Shown: positions 10,619-21,508, counted from the first letter of the stretch. The stretch: 64,000 bases of DNA from Desulfosporosinus sp. Tol-M (GCA_000770645.1 JQID01000071.1:46905-110904), one strand, 5' to 3'. Numbers and translations are program-made. Notes: generated from the letters alone by a model not told the origin.

Positions 10619-10644
10619 AGGCATGGGTTAACCCTTGCCTTCAA
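10615..10644 (+). terminator. Hairpin terminator after the DUF4125 gene
   Basis: ttgaaggca ... tgccttcaa inverted repeat directly at the stop codon. Confidence 0.6.
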
Positions 10645-10703
10645 ATACTTGCTTCAAAATCGTCCGTTACCTTGGTGATAAGCCAAATTTATTGTAAGTT
10701 TAC

Positions 10704-11621
10704 TTACCCTTTGAAAGAGAATTTCTTGTAAAATTCAAAGGTTTCTTTCATACCCTCCATAAATGGGGTGAATTTAAAATTCAGCGTGCCGGCAATCAGG
10801 GAACCCGAGAAAATTTCGTGTTGATCCATGGGGAAGGGCAGCGCTATATTGTCCCTGTTGATTGTATCAATACTTAAACGTTTTGTCTGGATTGAGTTAC
10901 CGCTTACCTGCTCAAATACTTCAATCAGCTTGTCGTAAGAGATTAGTTCCTCGGCAGCCAGGTTATAGGTGTTCTTGAAAACTCTTTCATTGCCCAAACA
11001 AGCAAACAAGATCCTGGCAATATCTTTTACATAAATAAATTGAAAAAGCGCCAGGGAGTCTTGCGGGACGGGTATGGTTTTGTTCATCAGGAGCAGATCA
11101 AAAAAGAACGATTCCCTTGGTGCATAGTTGAATGGTCCATAAACGAAAGCTGGACGCAGTATAGTGTACGGAATATTATGTTTTTGGCATACGTTTTGCG
11201 TCTCCAGCTCTAATAGCCATTTATTGTATGCGTATTCACCCATGGGTCCGGGTAGCGCGCCGGAGGGTTTCGGTGAATCTTCGAATTTCGGAAAATCCAG
11301 GGAAGGTTTGTAAACAGCGCAGGTGCTTATATAAATGTATTGTTCAATTGTTCCCGACACATTCTCAATCAGATTATTAATTTCTTGAGGAAAATCGGCA
11401 CAAAAATCAATAACTGCATAGTAATCCAGAGGGGGTATTACTTTTTTCATCTCTTTCAGGTCTCTGCGGTCACAAATATGTTCCGTAACCCCTGGTATCT
11501 TTAACGGATTCCTTCCCCTGTTGACCAAGTGAAGAGCATAATCATTCTTTTTAGATAACCCCATCACAAAGATTCTGCCAATAAAATAACTTCCTCCGAT
11601 GATTAAAATGTTTTTCTTCAT
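10704..11621 (-). CDS. NAD-dependent epimerase/dehydratase (extended SDR)
   Basis: MKKNILIIGGSYFIG N-terminus and YAYNKWLLE (YxxxK); ATG 11621 preceded by GGAGAA RBS. Confidence 0.88.
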   Translation of the reverse strand: MKKNILIIGGSYFIGRIFVMGLSKKNDYALHLVNRGRNPLKIPGVTEHICDRRDLKEMKKVIPPLDYYAVIDFCADFPQEINNLIENVSGTIEQYIYISTCAVYKPSLDFPKFEDSPKPSGALPGPMGEYAYNKWLLELETQNVCQKHNIPYTILRPAFVYGPFNYAPRESFFFDLLLMNKTIPVPQDSLALFQFIYVKDIARILFACLGNERVFKNTYNLAAEELISYDKLIEVFEQVSGNSIQTKRLSIDTINRDNIALPFPMDQHEIFSGSLIAGTLNFKFTPFMEGMKETFEFYKKFSFKG

Positions 11622-11693
11622 CTCAAGGTTCTCCTTTCCCCTGAATTTAGTCCCATAACTCATCGCCACACAGTCTCTATTTTGTTACCTCGA

Positions 11694-13295
11694 CTATCTT
11701 TCCCAAACAACTTTTCCGTTAATGATTGTCATCATGACCTTAATGTCTTTGAGCTCTTCTACCTCAACTTGATTGGGATTACTGCTTAAAATAACCAAAT
11801 CGGCAAGCTTACCGGGAGTGATCGAGCCTTTAATACCCTCTTCAAATGAAGCATATGCTCCTCCGAGGGTGTACATCCTTAAAGCATTACTTGGAGAAAT
11901 ACCTTCTTCAGGAGCAAGCACCTGTCCATGCAACTCCTTTCTGCTTACAGCGGTATAGATGCCTATCAGAGGATTACTCGGCATCATCGGAGAATCGGAA
12001 CTAAAAGCTACCTGTAGTCCTGTCCGGTAATAAGAACTTATGGGAAAAAGGTAGTGGAGCTGTTCGTGTGGTACAGTCTTCATGAAATCTTCACCCCCAT
12101 AGTGCAGGAATGAAGGCTGAGTTACCACCATCGGGCGATGTTTCGCCATGGGAGCCAGTAAATCAGGCGTGCACACCATACAATGTTCCAGGCGATGACG
12201 GTGCAATGGTCTGGGGCTTTCGCGGAGAACCAGATCCAGGGCACCCAGGGCTGCCCGTAAATTATATTGGTCATGGACGTGAAATGCCAGCTGGAAACCT
12301 GCTAAGTGTGCTTTAAGCGCATGGTAGTTGATAGCCTCTTGCGGCGGATGGGGCTGACCGGTACTCTCATCAAGGGCTATTTTTACCCCTCCAATCCGTA
12401 ACTGGTTGTCCCCACTACCCATGGATAAGCCATTATTTGTGATATCTTCCAGACCGGCACTTCCGATCAGCATTGAAATCCGATTAGGTAGCAATCCGTC
12501 TTTTCTTTTGTACCTCTTGTAGCTCTGCCAGTGGTTCAGACTGTTATTCCAGCCGGTGTCTTGCAGGGAAGTTATCCCGCAGGCAAGATATTGCTGACTG
12601 GCCAGCCTAATTCCTTTTTCCAGTTCTTCGGCATCCACTGGGGGGATCCCTTTTTGTACTTTGGCATTCATGCCAAAGATGATCCCGTCCGGTTCCTGCG
12701 TTACCGGGTCCCTGTTGATCCGTCCGCCGGCTGAGTCGGGAGTTTTCCTGGTGATTCCCACCAGTTGGAGTGCCCTACTGTTTAAAACACATGTGCCTGC
12801 CGAGTAATGAACCAGTATTACAGGATGGTCCGGTGCTGCTTCATCCAAATCCCAGCGCGTGGGATTTCTCTTTTCAGTGAGTCTGATTTCATTGTATTGA
12901 GCTGCTCGCAGCCATTTACCATGGGGAGTCTCTTGTGCTCGTTGACGGATTATACTTTTAATATCCATAATACTTCTTACACTTAAAGGCGAGCAGTCAA
13001 TATGCAGAAGAGTTATTGCCTGACCAATGGGATGACAGTGCGCGTCGTTAAAACCAGGAATAACGGTCATTCCCTGGCAATCGATGAGTCTGGTATTTGG
13101 TCCTGTAAGTAAGTCAAGGTCGGAGATATTAGTGACGGCGAGAATTTTATCGTCCTTGACCGCAACAAGCTCTGCTTGTCTATGCTCTTCGTCAAATGTA
13201 ATTATTTGAGCATTGTATAAAATCAAATCTGCTGAATTGCCTGCCAAATTTATTTCCTCCAATTCCAGGCAAGATAAGGTTCCCCGGTATAGCAA
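11694..13295 (-). CDS. Amidohydrolase family protein (YtcJ-like)
   Basis: MTVIPGFNDAHCHPIGQ, HRLEHCMV and SSDSPMMPSNP metal-ligand motifs; start codon uncertain. Confidence 0.88.
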   Translation of the reverse strand: MLYRGTLSCLELEEINLAGNSADLILYNAQIITFDEEHRQAELVAVKDDKILAVTNISDLDLLTGPNTRLIDCQGMTVIPGFNDAHCHPIGQAITLLHIDCSPLSVRSIMDIKSIIRQRAQETPHGKWLRAAQYNEIRLTEKRNPTRWDLDEAAPDHPVILVHYSAGTCVLNSRALQLVGITRKTPDSAGGRINRDPVTQEPDGIIFGMNAKVQKGIPPVDAEELEKGIRLASQQYLACGITSLQDTGWNNSLNHWQSYKRYKRKDGLLPNRISMLIGSAGLEDITNNGLSMGSGDNQLRIGGVKIALDESTGQPHPPQEAINYHALKAHLAGFQLAFHVHDQYNLRAALGALDLVLRESPRPLHRHRLEHCMVCTPDLLAPMAKHRPMVVTQPSFLHYGGEDFMKTVPHEQLHYLFPISSYYRTGLQVAFSSDSPMMPSNPLIGIYTAVSRKELHGQVLAPEEGISPSNALRMYTLGGAYASFEEGIKGSITPGKLADLVILSSNPNQVEVEELKDIKVMMTIINGKVVWER

Positions 13296-13462
13296 AGTTC
13301 CTCCGTTAATCGCTATCTTCTGATTATACCAAAATTCAGTGGTGAAATAAAAATTTTCTATCTCTTTAAACTAAGTTTCTTCCAAAAACTGTGATTCGGA
13401 TCATTGCAATTGCGTCCGACTATTGAGATAATTATCCTAAAATGATAGAGAGGAAAGTGGCT

Positions 13463-14446
13463 ATGGCTAAGAACTATCAAGTTATGTCCAACGGCACTTT
13501 TTTGATCAAAGCCCCGGTTCAGGCCCTGGAGAACGAACTGGCTAAACAAGGCGCAGCCAAACGCCAGGCATTGGATTGTTTTATCCTGGCGGAAGAATTA
13601 TCTTACGCCAATCAAAATGCCGAGGCTGGCGAAGCATATGAAAAATCGATAGGCATCTTCCCCTCGATGTCCGCCTTCCTTAACCGGGGAAATGTTTTAT
13701 TTATTTCAGGCAGGATCGTTGAGGCTCATCAAAGTTACTTCCATGGCCAAGCTCTAGCTGAAAAGAAGCAAAATAAGTGGTTTGAGAGTGCTTTTATAAG
13801 TAACATAGGCCATCTTTACTATTCTGAAGGAAATTCAGATAAAGCCATAGAGTATTTTAATCAGGCTCTGCCAATCCTTAAAGAAACATGGGAAACTAAG
13901 GAAGTCACTGCCATACTGCTGGGTATTCTCCAGAAAATGGAGGGTATCTACAACCAGCAGAAAGACCTGGCTCTAGCCATAGAATGTCTTCAGCAGGCGC
14001 TGTTACTTTTCCGAGAAACTGGCGGGCATTCAGGAACAGCTAAGTGTCTGAACAACCTCGGGCTGATCCTTGTGACCAGGAAAGAATATGATCAAGCCTT
14101 GGATTCTTTCCGAGAGGCATTGGCCATTTTCAGGAAACTCGGTTCTCGAGCAAATGAAGCCGAACAACTGGGCAACCTTGGTTCGGTTTATCGAGATCTC
14201 GCGAAAAATGACTTGGCTTTGGAGCACTACAGTGAATCCTTGGCTATATTTAAGGAAATAGGTCACGAGTTGGGCATCGCTAACCAAATTGGTAACATTG
14301 GTTACATATTGTTTAAGGAAGGTGATTATTATTCCGCCCTAACCTATTTCCAGCAGGCGGAAAAACTATATTTGAAGTTGGGGGTTGCTTCGCGCGCTGA
14401 AATGACCAGAAAGAACATCGATAATCTGGTAACCATCATGCTATAA
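13463..14446 (+). CDS. Tetratricopeptide repeat protein
   Basis: Multiple TPR-like repeats (AKCLNNLGLILVTRKEYDQALDSFREALAIFRKLG etc.). Confidence 0.88.
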   Translation: MAKNYQVMSNGTFLIKAPVQALENELAKQGAAKRQALDCFILAEELSYANQNAEAGEAYEKSIGIFPSMSAFLNRGNVLFISGRIVEAHQSYFHGQALAEKKQNKWFESAFISNIGHLYYSEGNSDKAIEYFNQALPILKETWETKEVTAILLGILQKMEGIYNQQKDLALAIECLQQALLLFRETGGHSGTAKCLNNLGLILVTRKEYDQALDSFREALAIFRKLGSRANEAEQLGNLGSVYRDLAKNDLALEHYSESLAIFKEIGHELGIANQIGNIGYILFKEGDYYSALTYFQQAEKLYLKLGVASRAEMTRKNIDNLVTIML

Positions 14447-14460
14447 AGGAGGGATTGTTT

Positions 14461-15387
14461 TTGCAAGGCCTGGAACTGGCTGAAAAATATTATAATCACT
14501 ATGGGAGACCCCTGATCCTCGAAAAGTTTAATGTGTATGAAAGCAGGATCGCCGCTGGCTTGGTCGGTGACGGCTCAGAATGTTATGGGTTTGATGATGA
14601 GTTTTCCAGGGACCATGACTGGGGACCGTCGTTTTGCCTTTGGCTTACTAATCAAGCTTACCAGCTCATCGGAACTGCACTCCAGGCGGAGATTGACAAG
14701 CTTCCTCAGGATTTTGCCGGGTACGGCCCGCGGCAGGTGAGTGCGTACGGTGATAAAAGGGTTGGCATTTTTGAAACAGGCCGTTTTTATCATCACTTTA
14801 TCGGACTTGATCGACCTCCGGCAAGCTTGGAGGAGTGGCTCCGGCTCCCGGAGGACACGCTGGCAGTCTGTACAAATGGCAAGGTGTTTTATGACCCGCT
14901 AGGCGAGTTTACCAAGTTTAGAAATGCCCTCAAGGAATTTTACCCTGAAGACGTAAGGTTAAAAAAGATTGCTGCCCGCTGCATGACCATTGCCCAGTTC
15001 GGTCAGTATAATTTTAAGCGTTGTGTCAAGAGACAGGAATATGTAGCTGCCGGTTATGCTCAAGCTAAGTTTTGCTCTGATGTGATCTCAATGGTATTTT
15101 TACTGAATAGGGTATACAAGCCTTTTTTTAAATGGATGCACAGAGCGATGCGTGGTCTGCCCATCTTGGGGGAATATGTTTATACGGCAGTAAATGACCT
15201 TGTTACCACACCCGATTACGATCAGAAGTATTCCTTGATTGAAGATATCTGCACCGCTATTAGAAGAGAGTTTCAGTACCAGGGTTTGAGCGATTCAGCA
15301 AGTGATTTCTTGCTTGACCATGGTCCGGTCATTCAGCAAAAGATCCAAAATCCCAATTTGCGTGCCCGAAATATATTAGTGGGATGA
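14461..15387 (+). CDS. DUF4037 domain-containing protein
   Basis: DGSECYGFDDEFSRDHDWGPSFCLWL motif (nucleotidyltransferase-like); likely TTG start at 14461 after AAAGGAGGG. Confidence 0.8.
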   Translation: MQGLELAEKYYNHYGRPLILEKFNVYESRIAAGLVGDGSECYGFDDEFSRDHDWGPSFCLWLTNQAYQLIGTALQAEIDKLPQDFAGYGPRQVSAYGDKRVGIFETGRFYHHFIGLDRPPASLEEWLRLPEDTLAVCTNGKVFYDPLGEFTKFRNALKEFYPEDVRLKKIAARCMTIAQFGQYNFKRCVKRQEYVAAGYAQAKFCSDVISMVFLLNRVYKPFFKWMHRAMRGLPILGEYVYTAVNDLVTTPDYDQKYSLIEDICTAIRREFQYQGLSDSASDFLLDHGPVIQQKIQNPNLRARNILVG

Positions 15388-15482
15388 AACATCCATTAAG
15401 GCAAAGCCTCCTCGTTCCAATCGGACAGGGGGGCTTAAATGTATTCAAGACCCCTTCCGAATCCCAGAAAGGAGATGCCTAC

Positions 15483-16664
15483 ATGCATAATAAGCCTTTA
15501 TCATATGTACCAACGAATAAAGTCCCTGTGCCTCGGCCTTCTCCCTATACTCCCCTGGTTGATGATCCGTGTGATAGTGTGACTGGATGGACAGTTACCG
15601 GTACGGTAGACCTTTCCAGGGGAAAGTTTAGGTTGTCCGGGGCAAATGCTGGAATTCACCGTGCGTTAACCTTTCCCTCGCAAATACCCTTTCTTCTTTC
15701 TGCCGATGTCTATTTAACCTATGCATCAACTACTATATCAGCTTTGAAACTTACTAACTGTTCGGATATCCCGATTGTCTCTCTTGGCGTACAAACTTTT
15801 GGTAAGAATCGATTATCCCTTAATACACCCGCCGGAGGAAATCAACGTCCAATATCTTTTATCGCCACTGGTGGAATTAGAGTTTATCTGTTATTTGATC
15901 CAATTTACAATATTGCCAGAGGTTGGTTTAGTGATATCGATGGATTTCATTATATAGGAGAGGTTGCAACTGTTGGAAGTCCAGCCTATTTTGGTATAAA
16001 TGTTGGCCCGGAAGCTCTGAACGATATGTTGCTGGATGACATAATCGTTACGCCAATGTATGCGGTATGCATGGGGGATAGCAGGGTTGAAGGATTTCCC
16101 GGCCATAGTCCCTGGCCTGGGATGTACGGCAGGTATGATGATCCAACTTATTCGGTATCGTATAATCTGTACAAGATTATTGGAGCGTATGTGGTAAATG
16201 CAGGGCAGAATGGGTTTGATTCCACTCAAAATAGAAATAGATTTACTGATCATGTCGTTAAATTTAAACCTAAAGTTGTAATACTTAGTTCATCAAATTT
16301 TGGGACTGAAGATATTGCAACATTTACAAGTAATTATGACTACATGGCAAATTTAGCCACTACAAATGGCATTAAGGTACTATTTGTCGAGCTGCCTCCT
16401 TGTGAAGCAACTCTTACCGATCGATACTTGGCGTACAATACCTGGCTTGATGCTTATTGCAAGAAAAAGGGTTATCCTTTGGTAAAGATATATGATCTGT
16501 TAAGCAATGGGGCGGATGAGTTAGCGGCTCCTTATAATTCCGGAGATGATGTACATCTAACAAATAAAGGGTATCAATATATTGCTCAATTAATTAGCGA
16601 AGTTCTATCAGAATTGCTATTCGTGCAACCAGAATGCTCGGGTACTATCAATACCCTTTTTTAA
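15483..16664 (+). CDS. SGNH/GDSL hydrolase-like protein with N-terminal beta-rich domain
   Basis: VCMGDSRVEG (GDS) and C-terminal GDDVHLTNKGYQYIA (DxxH) blocks; AAAGGAG RBS before ATG 15483. Confidence 0.7.
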   Translation: MHNKPLSYVPTNKVPVPRPSPYTPLVDDPCDSVTGWTVTGTVDLSRGKFRLSGANAGIHRALTFPSQIPFLLSADVYLTYASTTISALKLTNCSDIPIVSLGVQTFGKNRLSLNTPAGGNQRPISFIATGGIRVYLLFDPIYNIARGWFSDIDGFHYIGEVATVGSPAYFGINVGPEALNDMLLDDIIVTPMYAVCMGDSRVEGFPGHSPWPGMYGRYDDPTYSVSYNLYKIIGAYVVNAGQNGFDSTQNRNRFTDHVVKFKPKVVILSSSNFGTEDIATFTSNYDYMANLATTNGIKVLFVELPPCEATLTDRYLAYNTWLDAYCKKKGYPLVKIYDLLSNGADELAAPYNSGDDVHLTNKGYQYIAQLISEVLSELLFVQPECSGTINTLF

Positions 16665-16847
16665 TTATTTCTCTTATCTTTAAAGGAAAATGAGGAAAGG
16701 TATAGAAAATTAATGAGTTACCCGTAATTCTCTTTGCTCACGGGTAGGGATATAACTTCCTTGTAGCAGACCAAACAGCCCCGCAAGAATGTCCAAGCCG
16801 CAACAATGGGTATACGATTTTATTCTTAATTAGTTTGGAGATTGATA

Positions 16848-17495
16848 ATGAGTGAAGTAGGACATGTATTAAACTGTAGTGTAGCATTAGCATATGGTAA
16901 AAAGATAGTACCAGGAAATAATATCGATAATCATTTAATTATTCGAAAATCTTTGGTAAAAATTCTAGCAAATAGGGAGAATACTCAATGTAATGCAGTA
17001 GTACCAATTCCGAATGCGGGCATATACCTAGGGAAATGTTGGGCAGAATTAACCGGACTATACCTTTGGAATAGCTTTTCAAGGCATAATTTAAATACAT
17101 CGATGTTCTTACTTTCAGATCAACTTAAGAGAGAAAGAGCAGCTGAATATAAACTAGGAAAAATATTTACTAAAAAAGGGTTTTCTTCCGTTATCTTAAT
17201 AGATGAAGCCATAACTAGCGGGATTTCGATGTATAGGGCAATCAAAACGTTAAGGGAAATTGGAGTTCGTAATATTCATGCGCGAACAGTACTGCCTCCT
17301 ATTCTTCCACAATTATGTTACGAAAATGTAATAAAATATAAAGCGGGTAATGGTCTTGAAAAAGACTGGATAAATCGGCCAAATGATTATGAATTAATTG
17401 CCTGGTGCATCGGGGCTAATGATTTTTCCACCTTAGATGTAGAGGATGTAAAGACCGTATGTGGGACTGTTTGTGTGACATGTATAAATTATTAG
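16848..17495 (+). CDS. Phosphoribosyltransferase-like protein resembling the PurF PRTase domain, without the glutaminase domain
   Basis: PRPP loop VILIDEAITSGIS; VVPIPNAG...LKRERAAEYKLGKIF...NIHARTVLPPI resembles PurF C-terminal half; Cys pair near C-terminus. Confidence 0.65.
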   Translation: MSEVGHVLNCSVALAYGKKIVPGNNIDNHLIIRKSLVKILANRENTQCNAVVPIPNAGIYLGKCWAELTGLYLWNSFSRHNLNTSMFLLSDQLKRERAAEYKLGKIFTKKGFSSVILIDEAITSGISMYRAIKTLREIGVRNIHARTVLPPILPQLCYENVIKYKAGNGLEKDWINRPNDYELIAWCIGANDFSTLDVEDVKTVCGTVCVTCINY

Positions 17496-17591
17496 TCTTA
17501 GTTATTTCGTAATATAATTTTATAAAAAAAATTAAGATTATTCTTAAAATAAAGCTTATGTATTAAATAAGAGGAATTAAGGGTGTTAAAT

Positions 17592-18086
17592 ATGAAAAAG
17601 AATGTTTTTGTTATTGGTGATCTTGTAGTTGATCACACCATTTTTGCTAGAAGTAAAGCTTTGCGTCCTCATTTGCAAATTGATGCCCAGGAACAAATTT
17701 ATGAAATAAAACGAAGACAACTTACTGCCGGAGGTGCCGCTAATACAGCAAGAATTCTTGCAGTGGTAAATGAGGGTAATACTTTTCTTTGGGGAATAAT
17801 TGGTAAGACACCTGTAAATAGTTTTAGGTCTATTCTGAATGACAGTACTACCTTTGACAATTCTTATAAGGTAATTGAATTCTATGGCGTACAAGATGAA
17901 ACAGATGCCCCTATGCATACAATAAATAGGATTATTTCAAATAATGATAATACTTTTAGACACCCCGTCCGTTTTGATGATTATGGAGATATTCATATAA
18001 CGAAGGAGAAACATGAAACAGTTATTTCTTCCCTTAATCATGTACACAAAGAACAAGAACATATGATTGATTCAATTTATAATTAA
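17592..18086 (+). CDS. N-terminal part of PfkB/RfaE-like sugar kinase, interrupted by a frameshift
   Basis: VFVIGDLVVDHTIF and LTAGGAANTARILA motifs of PfkB kinases; stops mid-domain with continuation in the +1 frame. Confidence 0.65.
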   Translation: MKKNVFVIGDLVVDHTIFARSKALRPHLQIDAQEQIYEIKRRQLTAGGAANTARILAVVNEGNTFLWGIIGKTPVNSFRSILNDSTTFDNSYKVIEFYGVQDETDAPMHTINRIISNNDNTFRHPVRFDDYGDIHITKEKHETVISSLNHVHKEQEHMIDSIYN

Positions 18087-19545
18087 TGATTTAGATTTCC
18101 TATGCATTAATGAAGAAATTATTAAAAAAATTGCTAAATTTGCAAAAGATTATAAAATACCCCTTATTGTAGACCCTAAACGAAATCGAATTAAATATAA
18201 TAATATCAAGGCAACAATGATATTACCTAACCTATATGAGTGGTGCCATCTTATTAATGAACCAGATAGAGAGAAACATTGGAGAGATCAGCTGGACAAT
18301 AAAGAAGTTCTAGTCGAAATGGCTCAGAGGTCACTATATTATTTAGGTAACTTCACTTATCACATAATAAAGTGTGACAAAGATGGGATAATAGCAATTA
18401 CTCCTTCCGCAGTTGATAAGAATATATATAATATTTACCGGATGCCTCCCTGCGTCACTCAAAATTCGCATCAGCAATTAGGGTGTGGTGATGTAATTAC
18501 CGGTATTATGGCAATATCTATCGATAAAAATTCGGAGTCAAAACAAGTTTTAGACGCCTTAAACTACGCAAACTGTGTTGTAGCTGCTTATCGTGAGCAA
18601 CCTTGGTTAAAGATGCCCACTCTAAAGGATATTAATGAAAAGCTAAAAAATGCAAACTCCAAAAAGTGGCAAGAGCCCAAGGGTTCATTGACAAAAGGTA
18701 TTACGTACCTTCCTAAAGAAAATGAGATAAAATTATCTGATTTTAAAACAATAGTCCCTGAATTATATTCAAATAATCGAAACTTTAAAAATGTTATTAT
18801 AGATTTACTCATTGAAGATATTGAAAAAGGCAATAGCGGAAAAATACATAGTATTATCTTGGATGGCCCCGCTGGTTGTGGAAAAAGTAGCTTAATGCAA
18901 TATATCATCTCTAAGAATAAAGAAGAGTCAATTACGTTTTCAGTAGATTTTTCCGATGAATTATTGAACTGTGATCTTAATAATTTAGAGATTTATTTCT
19001 CTGATTTAAGAAAAAAGTATAACATAGGTGAAAACAGAATCTTATTACTGATTGTAGACGAAGCACTGAAAAAAAAGAAAAACATTAAGAACGGTAAATC
19101 ATTCATTGAAGAACACGGTGTTAATATTCTTAATGCAGCACATAAACAAAATATTAGATTTCTATTAATCGATGCAACTTTTAATGAAAAGTATTACTTA
19201 ATATCAAACGAAGTAAAATCGCGATGCAAAAAATATGCTTTACCAGCATTAAAAAATCGTCCCGGAGATGTTCCTATTATTGTTGCAGGTATTTTAAGGG
19301 ATTTGAGTAAGTCTAGATCCATTGAAATTAAAATTGATAAAAGTGTAATCCTAGCCTTTATTAATAAATTATTAAAAGAAAAAGAATTTAGTCCACGAGA
19401 AATTGTGAGCAATTTAACTACAATTTTTAATAAAGACTATACACAGGATATAAAAGTGTTAGAAGTTAAGTTCGACTCTCTCCCAAATGAGTATAAAAAT
19501 TTGGAGCAGAAATTTTTCTTAAACGATATGTATAATATTAAGTAA
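18067..19545 (+). CDS. C-terminal part of PfkB-like kinase fused to a P-loop ATPase domain
   Basis: IPLIVDPKRNRIKY...PNLYEW and GCGDVITGIMA are PfkB C-terminal motifs; followed by Walker A DGPAGCGKSS and NRPGDVPIIVAGIL resembling sigma54-activator AAA domains. Confidence 0.65.
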   Translation: MIQFIINDLDFLCINEEIIKKIAKFAKDYKIPLIVDPKRNRIKYNNIKATMILPNLYEWCHLINEPDREKHWRDQLDNKEVLVEMAQRSLYYLGNFTYHIIKCDKDGIIAITPSAVDKNIYNIYRMPPCVTQNSHQQLGCGDVITGIMAISIDKNSESKQVLDALNYANCVVAAYREQPWLKMPTLKDINEKLKNANSKKWQEPKGSLTKGITYLPKENEIKLSDFKTIVPELYSNNRNFKNVIIDLLIEDIEKGNSGKIHSIILDGPAGCGKSSLMQYIISKNKEESITFSVDFSDELLNCDLNNLEIYFSDLRKKYNIGENRILLLIVDEALKKKKNIKNGKSFIEEHGVNILNAAHKQNIRFLLIDATFNEKYYLISNEVKSRCKKYALPALKNRPGDVPIIVAGILRDLSKSRSIEIKIDKSVILAFINKLLKEKEFSPREIVSNLTTIFNKDYTQDIKVLEVKFDSLPNEYKNLEQKFFLNDMYNIK

Positions 19546-19728
19546 GAACACTTATTATTTAGTAAGTAACGTAAGCATGGGAATTTTCGACGGTTTAAGG
19601 TGTCAAACTCGAGCCTGAGTGAAACCCGCGGCTTCCATAGGACTAAATAAAAAGAGATATACCTACGAATAAATCGTAAACATACCTCAAAGTCTACGTC
19701 AAAACCATTGTTGGCTTAAAAATACATA

Positions 19729-19803
19729 TGGAGCGGACGACGAGATTCGAACTCGCGATCCTCGGCTTGGGAAGCCAATGCTCTACCGCTGAGCCACGTC
19801 CGC
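19729..19803 (-). tRNA. tRNA-Gly(TCC)
   Basis: Reverse complement GCGGACGTGGCTCAGCGGTAGAGCATTGGCTTCCCAAGCC...GTCCGCTCCA folds as cloverleaf with TCC anticodon. Confidence 0.95.
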
Positions 19804-19857
19804 ATGCTATAACAAACTCATTTTAGACAAGCTTCACCTATTCGTCAAGGCAATACC

Positions 19858-19933
<76 letters not shown>

Positions 19934-19936
19934 ATA

Positions 19937-20039
19937 GTGAACTCGTTCAGCTTAAGCTGAACATCGCAACTTCAGATGGGGACTCTACCCCACCTGAAGT
20001 TGCGAAGAACCCACCCCCACTTATAGAAGTGGGGGTCTT
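19937..20039 (+). repeat. Miniature hairpin-rich element, copy 1 (IS200/IS605- or HEARO-like)
   Basis: gtgaactcgttcagcttaagctgaacatcg (18-bp palindrome 19945-19962), a gcaacttcag/ctgaagttgc hairpin, and cccccactt-atag-aagtggggg (20014-20035). Confidence 0.6.
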
Positions 20040-20167
20040 GAAAACTTGATCAATCTTTGCTGTTCGTGAAATGCTCTAGCCAGCTGCTACGATATAGCTG
20101 TGTTTCTTGGTCGCGAAAGTAATTTTACCATGAATGAATTTAAACCGTCAAGTGTTTTTTAACTGAT

Positions 20168-21508
<1,341 letters not shown>

